Below are positions 57,219 to 64,000 of a stretch of 64,000 nucleotides of DNA, one piece after another. The notes under the pieces are model-generated. The model was given only the letters and a program-made list of their open reading frames with translations, did not search any database and was not told the origin of the DNA. Each line of letters starts with the position of its first letter. Positions within the stretch are counted from its first letter, which is position 1. The translations under genes and the position numbers were made by a program. Origin of the DNA: Kofleriaceae bacterium (GTDB lineage: Bacteria; Myxococcota_A; Polyangia; Haliangiales; Haliangiaceae); NCBI GenBank assembly GCA_024762925.1, contig JANTGM010000016.1, forward strand, positions 18,501-82,500, in the 5' to 3' direction.

Positions 57219-58952
57219 TTAACCAAAGAGGGAGCGCACAGCAATGCCCGGCACTTTTCCCCAGCCCGGAGATGCTTCCATTTTGACGAGTTTAGGCCCG
57301 AGTGTTGTCGTTGCTCGATTGCCTGCGAACCAAGGCGGTGTTGGAAAGACCTTAATGCCACCGCGAACTACGCTTTTGTCGATTCCCTCAAGCATGTATG
57401 TGTTGTGAACCCAGCCAAGACCCGACTGAATATCGTCCAACGTGGCACTCTCGTGGCCTCCCCAGGGCAGAGTTGTTGCGCCGTAACACAGTGCCGCCCA
57501 GTGATTGATTGAGACGGTGCCATACTGCAACTTCAAGATCGCTTGCTCCATCGCCTGGGCAATCGTCGGATCCTTTTCGAGGATTGGCGAGATGATGATG
57601 GTGGCGTTGAGCGTGCCCCAAAGCCTTTCGTTCATGAACTCAGTTGCGGCATGAAGAAACTGCACCGGATCGGAACTTCCAACCTGGGTCTCGCTCAAGA
57701 TGCTGCAGAACGGCTCGACGGTGAAGAGCGGCTCGTCTTCCTTCTCGGAATCAACGCCAGTGATGAGTGTCCATGGGAGCCTTGCTTCGTCCGACTGGCC
57801 GATCTTGATGACGCCCTCCCGGTTGCCGACCAGTGATTCATATCGTTCGAATGCCCCCGGGTAGTACGCGGTGCGGGTGGGGATGGTGTCGAGGAAGCTC
57901 TGCACTTGGCGTAAGAACTCTTCTCGTTGTGACCAGCCTTTCGCGGTGATGAGCATCTTGGCCGCGTTGCAGTTGAATGAGGCGTTGTTGCAGATCATCG
58001 AAGCCACATTTCGCGCCTGAAAGGTGAGCTCATCGGCGCTGTAGTCGAACGGCACAATCGCCACCGGGCTAACATTGCCAAGCTCGCTCTCGATCGGAAT
58101 TGTGAGGATGGGCGAGTTTTCGCGCTTGCGCCGCTCGCGTTCTTCGCCTTCAGGGCCCCAAACGATCAAATCGTGCGTCTTGTCGGAGCCGGTTATGTGC
58201 ACATCAGAAATATTCTCGTTTTCGACGAGGTACTTGCCGACATCACCACCACCGTAGACAATGCGCAGATAGCCTGGCTCGATTAACGGCTGCAGTGCTC
58301 GCTCGAGCGAGGGGCCAACCCACTCGTTAACCGGGTTCATCTTGAGCAAGACCACGTGCCCGTAGATGAACATCTTGGTGAAGGCATCCATTGGCGGAAT
58401 GCTCGAAACGTTGCCCGCACCCAAGACCAGAGAGATGCCACCAGAGGGATTTCGCTGACTGTAGAACTTGGCTTGCTTCTCTTCTGCTGCTCTGTGGTCG
58501 ATGCCCTCTTGCATGACGACATGCCCTGTGAAACCGCTAAACAGTGCTTTGTCGATTTTGCTGTTTGGAAAGACGTTGACCTCAAGACGCCCGTCGACTC
58601 CGGTCTTGGCACTCACGCCCAAGGTTGGTCGACCGCTGCGAGCAATTTCGTCGAGGCTTTCTGCGAGCAAGCGCGACATGCGGATCGTCGGCATTGGGCC
58701 CGCAAGCCATTCCTCACCGGCTTCGTCCATGACAAGTCCCTTGGCTTGGCAGCCCTTGGCAACCCACTCAGGTGCGCCATCAACCAAACGGGGAATGCAG
58801 GCCCGCAAGAGTTGTGCTTTCGCTTTCGGGCTAAGCTTTGCGAACTCTTCTGATTTCGCCCCGAGGTCGGCGATTGCCGTGTCGATCTCAGCTGTGGTGG
58901 ATGGCGTTTGCGAGACCGCGCTGGCGCTCAAAGCCGGCTTGACAATAGACAT
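57219..58952 (-). CDS. Aldehyde dehydrogenase family protein
   Basis: A 577-residue member of the ALDH superfamily. The catalytic Cys is in NNASFNCNAAKML and the general-base Glu in PIESELGNVSPVA; NPSGGISLVLGAGN and MFIYGHVVLLKMNPV form the NAD(P) fold. It is ~80 residues longer than typical ALDHs at the N-terminus, which is helical. Substrates unknown. ATG 58952 gives MSIVKPAL; TTG 58958 is possible. Confidence 0.88.
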   Translation of the reverse strand: MSIVKPALSASAVSQTPSTTAEIDTAIADLGAKSEEFAKLSPKAKAQLLRACIPRLVDGAPEWVAKGCQAKGLVMDEAGEEWLAGPMPTIRMSRLLAESLDEIARSGRPTLGVSAKTGVDGRLEVNVFPNSKIDKALFSGFTGHVVMQEGIDHRAAEEKQAKFYSQRNPSGGISLVLGAGNVSSIPPMDAFTKMFIYGHVVLLKMNPVNEWVGPSLERALQPLIEPGYLRIVYGGGDVGKYLVENENISDVHITGSDKTHDLIVWGPEGEERERRKRENSPILTIPIESELGNVSPVAIVPFDYSADELTFQARNVASMICNNASFNCNAAKMLITAKGWSQREEFLRQVQSFLDTIPTRTAYYPGAFERYESLVGNREGVIKIGQSDEARLPWTLITGVDSEKEDEPLFTVEPFCSILSETQVGSSDPVQFLHAATEFMNERLWGTLNATIIISPILEKDPTIAQAMEQAILKLQYGTVSINHWAALCYGATTLPWGGHESATLDDIQSGLGWVHNTYMLEGIDKSVVRGGIKVFPTPPWFAGNRATTTLGPKLVKMEASPGWGKVPGIAVRSLFG

Positions 58953-58973
58953 GCCCAACCCTATCAGCTGTGC

Positions 58974-59549
58974 CTACTCGCTCTTGCCCGTTCGCGTTGT
59001 TGGGTGCGCGCGCGAAAGCTCGCGGCGGAAGCCATTTGGATCGAATTTGGGATCTGCGCCTGTCTCAAGCACTTTCACGCCCAATCGCAGTTGCTCTACG
59101 TAGAGTCTGAGTCGGACTTTCTCATGTGCTGGGCATGCAACCTCGCCCGCAGCTTCACACGCGGTCATTGCTTTTTCGGCCCACGCCAAGGAGTTGGGAA
59201 TGTCGATGCGATCGGCAAATGCCGAGCTCACAGCGCCAAGAGAGCGCCACCGCGTTGGACTATCCACCTCGGCTGCAGCTCCAGCGATCCGCAGCGCCAT
59301 ATCGTGGCGACCCAGATCGCTCATGATCGCCGCATATTGCTCCGCAAGCTCGCCGTTTCCTGGGTCGGCATAGAGCTCCGATTGCAGCTCACCGGCAAGG
59401 GCAAGCTCGAATTCGACGTCTCGGGCTTTATCGCCTTTCGCTCGATGGTCGTAGGCGCCAATGATGGACATGCCCTGGCCGGGCATAAAGAGCACCACCA
59501 ACAGCACCAAGATCGCGCATACGTCGACCAGCCCCAATCGCCAACTCAT
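58974..59549 (-). CDS. Membrane-anchored TPR-like protein
   Basis: A 191-residue protein with one N-terminal membrane segment (LVDVCAILVLLVVLFMPG), then an all-helical domain: ARDVEFELALAGELQSELYA, NGELAEQYAAIMSDLGRHDM, SLAWAEKAMTACEAAGEVA, which reads as TPR-like repeats. It would hang from the inner membrane, on the periplasmic side or in the cytoplasm depending on topology. The last ~30 residues are basic. No domain name beyond TPR-like. It is divergent from the TolQ/TolR operon and precedes the ALDH gene. Confidence 0.75.
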   Translation of the reverse strand: MSWRLGLVDVCAILVLLVVLFMPGQGMSIIGAYDHRAKGDKARDVEFELALAGELQSELYADPGNGELAEQYAAIMSDLGRHDMALRIAGAAAEVDSPTRWRSLGAVSSAFADRIDIPNSLAWAEKAMTACEAAGEVACPAHEKVRLRLYVEQLRLGVKVLETGADPKFDPNGFRRELSRAHPTTRTGKSE

Positions 59550-59866
59550 TCATTCCATCATTACCAGGTCTCGCGAAACTAGCAAACTCGCGATGTATCC
59601 TACCTGGCCCGATATTGGCCTACAGATCCGAGGGAGTACGTCATTCACCCACCGTGGCATTATACCCCAAGGCTATTGAAGTTGTCCCGTGGTGCCCCGG
59701 AGTTGAGCGGGGCTCACAACACCCAAAAGGGTGATCGGTAGCTCATTCCAGGATCTTACTTCCCTTGGCTCTGCTCTTGCTTTGTCCGACCGTGATAGCC
59801 AAAGTGCTGTCTCTCAAATTGCACTTGCGCAATTTCGAATCAACCAAGCAGGAGTTTTAAGAAACC
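59550..59866. other. 317-bp divergent intergenic region before the Tol-like operon
   Basis: No gene. It contains a 6-bp hairpin (GCCCCG 59694-59699 / CGGGGC 59708-59713), a second CACCC/GGGTG hairpin near 59720-59733, and the sigma-54-like promoter at 59766-59781. Confidence 0.5.
59766..59781 (+). promoter_or_regulatory. Sigma-54-type promoter candidate for the tolQ-like operon
   Basis: TGGCTCTGCTCTTGCT fits the -24/-12 consensus TGGCACG-N4-TTGCW with GG and GC 12 bases apart. It would start transcription near 59792, about 75 bases before the operon ATG. Confidence 0.45.
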
Positions 59867-60514
59867 ATGGGCGTTCTAAAAAGTATATCCGAATCATTCC
59901 ACGCAGGTGGCTGGGGCATGTGGCCCATCCTCATCACTCTCATCATCATGATCGCCATGATCGTTGAGCGTTCTGTCTACCTTTTCAAAGCCTCTGTCGA
60001 CAAAGACAAGCTCCTCGCTCTTCTCAAGAGCCAGGTCATGAGTGGCAACGTTCAGGGCGCAATCAAGGTTTGCTCGGGTAACCCAACGCCAATGACTCGC
60101 ATCGTTCAGGCTGGACTTATGAAGTTCAACAAAAGCGATCACGAAGTCCAAGCTGCCATGGACGAGGCTGCTCTTCGCGAGCTTCCAAAAATCAACCAGC
60201 GCACCCCATACCTGGGCATGCTCGCTAACTTCGCCGTTATGGCTGGTCTGCTCGGAACCATTTCCGGCATGATTAAGTCCTTCGGTTCTGTTGGTGACGC
60301 CGACGCTTCTCAGAAAGCTGCCATCCTCGCTGAGGGTATTGCCGAAGCACTCAACTGCACGGGCTTTGGTATCGGTGCTTCTCTTATCGGTCTTCTCGGC
60401 TTCTCGCTTCTCACGGGTAAGACGACTGCTGTCACCGATGACATCAACGAAGTTACCGTTCAAGTTGTCAACCTGGTCACGTCGCATCGTGCTCAGATGC
60501 AACCCGGCGCATAA
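59867..60514 (+). CDS. TolQ/ExbB/MotA-family proton channel protein
   Basis: A 215-residue inner-membrane protein with three membrane segments (WPILITLIIMIAMIVERSVYL; MLANFAVMAGLLGTISGMIKSF; GIGASLIGLLGFSLLTG). The GLLGTISGMI stretch is the signature of TolQ/ExbB, where the proton path lies with ExbD/TolR. In Myxococcota related AglR/Q/S proteins power gliding. It is first in an operon with two ExbD/TolR-type genes. The ATG is preceded by AGGAG 12 bases away, slightly long. Confidence 0.9.
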   Translation: MGVLKSISESFHAGGWGMWPILITLIIMIAMIVERSVYLFKASVDKDKLLALLKSQVMSGNVQGAIKVCSGNPTPMTRIVQAGLMKFNKSDHEVQAAMDEAALRELPKINQRTPYLGMLANFAVMAGLLGTISGMIKSFGSVGDADASQKAAILAEGIAEALNCTGFGIGASLIGLLGFSLLTGKTTAVTDDINEVTVQVVNLVTSHRAQMQPGA

Positions 60515-60530
60515 TTCACCCTTCTCCTGC

Positions 60531-60570
60531 TCACAGGTCAGCTAGCCGAGGCTAGCTGGCTCACGGGTCA
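60531..60570 (+). promoter_or_regulatory. Intercistronic hairpin flanked by direct repeats between tolQ-like and tolR-like genes
   Basis: CAGCTAGCC (60539-60547) and GGCTAGCTG (60550-60558) form a perfect 9-bp stem. TCAC[AG]GGTCA repeats at 60531-60540 and 60561-60570 flank it. No T tract follows, so it may stop 3'-to-5' degradation or lower downstream expression. Confidence 0.5.
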
Positions 60571-60593
60571 ACCTTCCTAACAAAGGAAAAACG

Positions 60594-61091
60594 ATGGGTG
60601 CATCAGTCGGAACAGGCGATGGCGATTCAGTTAATGTGGAACTAAACGTAGTTCCCTTCATTGACCTCATGAGTTGTCTCACCGCATTCCTCTTGGTTAC
60701 TGCGGTGTGGAGCCAATACGCACAAATCAACATCAAGCCTAAGGGGCTTGGTCGCGACGCGACAAAAGAACAGGACGAGGAGCCGCCGGTCAACATCTCG
60801 GTTCTTCTGACAGAAAACGAAATCTGGGTTGGATTGACGACGGGCGACCGCCGCCAAATCCGCAACGAAGGCGACAAGTACGACTGGGCTTCTCTTGAAG
60901 AGGCGCTCAAAGAGTACCGAGAGATGCCCGTGTTTGCGGGACCTCCAATGCGTTCGGATATCGAGATTGCCGCAGAAGACGCGGTTACCTACCAAAGCGT
61001 GATTAGCGCAATGGACTACTCGATTGGATCGTCATTCCGAGATATCGGCTACGTCGACCCTACTTCACTCTCAGTGCGGTTTAAGGAGTAA
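60594..61091 (+). CDS. ExbD/TolR-family protein 1
   Basis: A 165-residue protein with one N-terminal membrane segment. The conserved Asp of ExbD/TolR, proposed to carry protons, is in NVVPFIDLMSCLTAFLLVTAVW. The rest is periplasmic, with a TolR-like alpha/beta pattern (VNISVLLTENEIWVG). It partners the TolQ-like protein. GGA precedes the ATG. A second ExbD-type gene begins 3 bp after its stop, a common pair arrangement in Myxococcota (AglQ/AglS). Confidence 0.9.
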   Translation: MGASVGTGDGDSVNVELNVVPFIDLMSCLTAFLLVTAVWSQYAQINIKPKGLGRDATKEQDEEPPVNISVLLTENEIWVGLTTGDRRQIRNEGDKYDWASLEEALKEYREMPVFAGPPMRSDIEIAAEDAVTYQSVISAMDYSIGSSFRDIGYVDPTSLSVRFKE

Positions 61092-61094
61092 GCG

Positions 61095-61709
61095 ATGGCA
61101 GTACATCCCGGAGGGCCACGGCTCTATAATTCAATCCCCTTCCATCACCTAGCGCAGGTAAAAGGTGGCGGCGGCAAGGCAGTGAACGTTGCTCTCAACG
61201 TGACACCTTTCGTCGACATGATGACCATTCTGGTTACCTTCCTGCTCATGGTGTTCTCAACCTCTGGCGAGCTGATCTCCGCGCAACGCGGTTTGACACT
61301 TCCAGATGCTACGCAAAAAGACGCACTGAAAATTGCTCCGATCATTATCGTGACGGGGGATGCAGTGACGTTCGAGGGCGTGCAGATGGCCGATCCAAAG
61401 GCCATCATGAATGACTCCGCAATGGACGTGAAGATTCCTGAGCTCTTCGACCGGCTTCGCCATGAGAAGAACCAGTTCATGATTCCTGGCGGTGGCTTCG
61501 AGAAGCTTTCTTCCAAGGAGAAGAAGTACTGCACCAACCCTGTGGCAAACCCCAAGCCCGAAGAAATCTGCTTGAACGGTCTGTTGATTCTTCAAGCGGA
61601 TCAGGGCACACCGGCCAAGGTCTTGAACAAAGTGATCAAGACGGCCAACCTTGCTGAGTACCCGAACATCATGTTCGCGGTGAACATCAAGGGAAGCCGA
61701 CCAGAGTAG
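61095..61709 (+). CDS. ExbD/TolR-family protein 2
   Basis: A 204-residue ExbD/TolR relative. The key Asp is in NVTPFVDMMTILVTFLLMVFS, followed by a periplasmic domain with KIAPIIIVTGDAVTFEGVQ. The N-terminus is ~25 residues longer than in the first paralogue. Two Cys near 152-165 (KYCTNPVAN, EEICLNGL) could form a disulphide. It completes a TolQ-TolR-TolR set; a terminator follows. Confidence 0.9.
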   Translation: MAVHPGGPRLYNSIPFHHLAQVKGGGGKAVNVALNVTPFVDMMTILVTFLLMVFSTSGELISAQRGLTLPDATQKDALKIAPIIIVTGDAVTFEGVQMADPKAIMNDSAMDVKIPELFDRLRHEKNQFMIPGGGFEKLSSKEKKYCTNPVANPKPEEICLNGLLILQADQGTPAKVLNKVIKTANLAEYPNIMFAVNIKGSRPE

Positions 61710-61754
61710 ATTTGAATCTCTCTGTTGGCTTTTAGCTGCTAACGACAACAAAGC

Positions 61755-61796
61755 GGGGGGCACGGTATTGAGTAACCGGTGCCCCCCCTTTCTTTT
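61755..61796 (+). terminator. Rho-independent terminator after the Tol-like operon
   Basis: GGGGGGCAC (from 61755) pairs with GTGCCCCCC (61779-61787), with a GGT/ACC inner extension and one bulge, followed by TTTCTTTT. Confidence 0.9.
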
Positions 61797-61859
61797 GTAA
61801 CGCTGTGTTAATTTTGCCCTGCCCTCACAGCTAAGTTTGGGGCGGAATACGAGGATTTT

Positions 61860-63767
61860 ATGACGATGGTGAAAACCCACTTGCGAGCCACGCTAGCGCT
61901 CCTGGCAATGTCTTCAGTGGCAGTCAGTGCATGTTCTAAAGACCCCTACGATCCACAAACGTGGATCGACAAGCTCGACGAAGCATCCGAGGTTGAAGAA
62001 GCTCTAACAACACTCGAACGTCTCAAGTGCCCAGAGGCCATCAAACCTCTCGGTAAGTTTTGGGAGAAGCACAACAAGTCTAGCCGTGTTCTGCGAGTCA
62101 TCATTAGCCTTGCCGATCAGCCTGAGATGAAAACAGGGCACGAGAAGTTCCCAAACCAAGACTGCAAGGATGCCGGCGAAGGTCCGTACTGGGAAGATGC
62201 GATTCCCTTCCTGATTACCGCAGTTGAGGACTTTGACGTCACCGACGATCAGGAGATCCAAGATGCTGCGATCGCCGCAGAAGCGCTCGGTAAAGCAAAG
62301 TCGAAAGACGCAATCCAAGTTCTGATCTCTGCTGCGACGAAGCAAGAAAAACTCCGACAGGGGCAGATGGTTCGAATCGCTGCAGTTCGTGCATTGGGCG
62401 GATTTGGAGACAACCCACGAGCGGTTGAAACCATCATCAAAGTTCTTCAAACAGAACCAAAGCGCGACACCATTCGCCTCAACGCGTCTGCTGCCAACGC
62501 CCTTGCCGAGACGGGTAGCGCTTCGGCAATTCTTCCACTCCTAAAAGCGCTCTACGAAATATCCCCGATTTACCAGCAGGTTCGCACGGCAATTACCACC
62601 ATTGGTGCCCCAGCAATTCCAGAGCTCATCAAAGTGTTTGAAGGCAAGCACCCTGAGATGAACAAACTTGCTGAGAAGAACAAGTTCTCGAAGGATTGCG
62701 ACAAGGGCGAAGGCCCTGGCACCACATGCATCGCTCCTGGCAACCTGCGTTTTAAAGCCGCAACGCTGCTGGGGGATATGCGAGCATTGGCTGCAAGAAA
62801 GACGCTCACAGCTGCACTTTCTAAAAAACCTGCAGTCTCGTTCTTTGATCCAAAGACTGGCGCACCTGGCCCATCCGATCACAACGCCATCATTGACGCA
62901 CTTCGCAAGATGGGCGCCTACTCATCTGCAGACGCTCTTTCAGCGTACATGCAGGCCGAAGCCACTGACGACATGATTCGTCCACTTGCTATCGATGCCT
63001 ATTCGATGCTCGCCAAAGACACTAAGGCCTTGGGCTTTCTTCAGAAGACGTTCCAAAACACGGAGAACGAGATGCCAATGCGGCAGGCTGCCACTCTTGC
63101 ATATGCACGTCTCGTCAAGACGGACAAGCAGATTGCCCCAATTCAAGCAATCATCGATCTTCAGCTCAAGAGTGCAAAAGAAGCACAAGACAAAGCCGCC
63201 AAGGCGAAGACCGAAGAAGACAAGAAAGAGTTTAACGGTCAAGCAAACGACTACTTTGGCTTTGCTCGTGAGTACGAGCAGCACCGCACTCGTGCACGTG
63301 CTGGCGTTGTCTGCCAAGCCGATGTCGCTTGCTACCAAGAGCTGTTGACCCTTGACGCAAAGGGCATTGTTGAGAAGCTCAAGATTCCAAATCATCGCGC
63401 AGATACCAGCAAGCCGATGAAGAAGCAGGACATGCAGACCTACCGCATTGCTGCTCTTGAGCGTGCTCTGCTCGAGATTGCCAAGATGGGCAAGGCTGCT
63501 GAGCCTGCCTTCAAAGATCTTCTCAAGCACGCTGAGTCCACCGACCGCATTGTTCGCCAAGGTGTTCTCCTCGCACTTGTACAGGTCGCTCCAACGCCTT
63601 GTGATGAGTGCGTGACCAGACTCGATGCAATCATCGAGGCACAGAGTCAGCAAACAACGCTCGACAACCTCACATCGGACACGCGCATCGTGAGGAACTT
63701 CTTCATCAGCGCGGGTGGCAAAGCGAAGTCAGCTGCCAAGGCGGCTCCAACTCCACCAGCTGAGTAA
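61860..63767 (+). CDS. HEAT-repeat lipoprotein
   Basis: A 635-residue lipoprotein (signal ALLAMSSVAVSAC). The mature part is a chain of HEAT-like helical repeats, for example AAEALGKAKSKDAIQVLISA, RIAAVRALGGFGDNPRAVETII, NASAANALAETGSASAILPLL and AAFKDLLKH-type helices near the end (EPAFKDLLKHAEST). Ten or more repeats are likely. Such proteins act as extracytoplasmic scaffolds. It follows the TolQ-TolR operon but a strong terminator separates them; a link is possible because myxobacterial motility operons combine TolQ/R with such proteins. A second terminator follows. Confidence 0.88.
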   Translation: MTMVKTHLRATLALLAMSSVAVSACSKDPYDPQTWIDKLDEASEVEEALTTLERLKCPEAIKPLGKFWEKHNKSSRVLRVIISLADQPEMKTGHEKFPNQDCKDAGEGPYWEDAIPFLITAVEDFDVTDDQEIQDAAIAAEALGKAKSKDAIQVLISAATKQEKLRQGQMVRIAAVRALGGFGDNPRAVETIIKVLQTEPKRDTIRLNASAANALAETGSASAILPLLKALYEISPIYQQVRTAITTIGAPAIPELIKVFEGKHPEMNKLAEKNKFSKDCDKGEGPGTTCIAPGNLRFKAATLLGDMRALAARKTLTAALSKKPAVSFFDPKTGAPGPSDHNAIIDALRKMGAYSSADALSAYMQAEATDDMIRPLAIDAYSMLAKDTKALGFLQKTFQNTENEMPMRQAATLAYARLVKTDKQIAPIQAIIDLQLKSAKEAQDKAAKAKTEEDKKEFNGQANDYFGFAREYEQHRTRARAGVVCQADVACYQELLTLDAKGIVEKLKIPNHRADTSKPMKKQDMQTYRIAALERALLEIAKMGKAAEPAFKDLLKHAESTDRIVRQGVLLALVQVAPTPCDECVTRLDAIIEAQSQQTTLDNLTSDTRIVRNFFISAGGKAKSAAKAAPTPPAE

Positions 63768-63786
63768 GTCGATACTCAATAGGGAC

Positions 63787-63825
63787 AAAGGGCTGTCATG
63801 CGCAAGTGTGGCCGCCCTTTTCTCG
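63787..63825 (+). terminator. Rho-independent terminator after the HEAT gene
   Basis: AAAGGGC (63787-63793) pairs with GCCCTTT (63814-63820) around a 20-base loop, and a T-rich tract (TTTTCTCG) follows from 63818. Confidence 0.6.
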
Positions 63826-63875
63826 TTTCGGCTCGCGCGTTCGCTCTGCTACTCGGCCAAGGGCTTGCCGGGCTC

Positions 63876-64000
63876 GTGCGCGATTCATGAATATAGAACG
63901 CGTTCACTCGCCTTCTCGCCCGCTGGAGAGACTGGCTCAGCCAGTCTTCTTCGTTGTTCCTCGGTCGCTTGCCCCAGCAAACTCCCTCTTCCCGCCTCGC
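63876..64000. repeat. Dispersed hairpin-containing repeat, copy B (reaches the window edge)
   Basis: Aligned to copy A (17920-18040). The central hairpin is perfect here: AGACTGGCT (63929-63937) and AGCCAGTCT (63939-63947) around one base. The arms differ in sequence from copy A, but the fold is kept. The element runs to the window end and may continue. Confidence 0.7.

Noticed and set aside
59694..59713. GCCCCG/CGGGGC hairpin as a terminator
   Set aside because: No T tract follows, and it lies in a divergent promoter region.
1..64000. tRNA, rRNA, CRISPR arrays, insertion sequences, att sites
   Set aside because: None seen on reading both strands by eye; a covariance-model scan could still find small RNAs.

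Overview
The window reads like a chromosomal segment of a former-deltaproteobacterial lineage (Myxococcota or Bradymonadota-like). This is inference from content: many long Cys-rich surface lipoproteins, a eukaryotic-type Ser/Thr kinase with a PAS domain, several RCK-type ion-channel proteins, a TolQ/TolR-type operon beside a HEAT-repeat lipoprotein, and many short, tightly overlapping operons. I saw no rRNA, tRNA, CRISPR array, prophage, integrase or transposase; this is core or lineage-specific chromosome rather than an island.

Layout. 0-10 kb: the end of a VWA-like protein, a PAS-linked kinase, a thioesterase, the protein AMPylator SelO, a DUF309-GNAT fusion, HflX with a coupled ABC-ATPase fragment, a sigma factor, and thioredoxin with a dihydrolipoamide-dehydrogenase-like flavoenzyme. 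10-19 kb (minus strand): HemJ, a TauE/SafE exporter, a four-CBS protein, a GCS2-CBS fusion, a DJ-1/PfpI protein, an SOS1-like Na+/H+ antiporter and a K+ channel; this looks like an ion, redox and stress-response block. 19-29 kb: lipoproteins (FKBP-type PPIase, a phosphatase-like protein lacking its Cys, a CxGxC protein, a PLD-like protein), TerB-like and AlkB-like proteins, and an isolated GspE N-terminal domain protein. 29-38 kb: a double-RCK protein without a K+ filter, a J-domain/PilZ/Hsp70-NBD fusion, the glutathione-dependent formaldehyde pathway (frmA-fghA), recA, and a saccharopine-dehydrogenase-like protein.

38-44 kb: an overlapping minus-strand operon of Cys-rich lipoprotein (frameshifted), porin, short PstS-like binding protein, transmembrane histidine kinase and soluble receiver-histidine kinase, forming a candidate outer-membrane-to-cytoplasm sensory chain. 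44-51 kb: four related secreted lipoproteins, three of them with a single CxxCH haem-type motif. 51-52 kb: a TonB-C protein split by a frameshift and a TerB/DUF533-like remnant. 52-56 kb: pseC-pseB-pseG for the early part of pseudaminic acid synthesis. 56-59.5 kb: a Deg-like lipoprotein protease, an aldehyde dehydrogenase family protein and a membrane-anchored protein. 59.5-64 kb: a TolQ-TolR-TolR operon with a sigma-54-like promoter, then a HEAT lipoprotein.

The best leads for something undescribed are the J-PilZ-Hsp70(NBD) fusion, the porin/PBP/two-kinase operon, the CxxCH lipoprotein family, and a dispersed repeat with covarying hairpins present at 17.9 kb and 63.9 kb. All functional calls are from reading motifs and family resemblance by eye; no database search was run.
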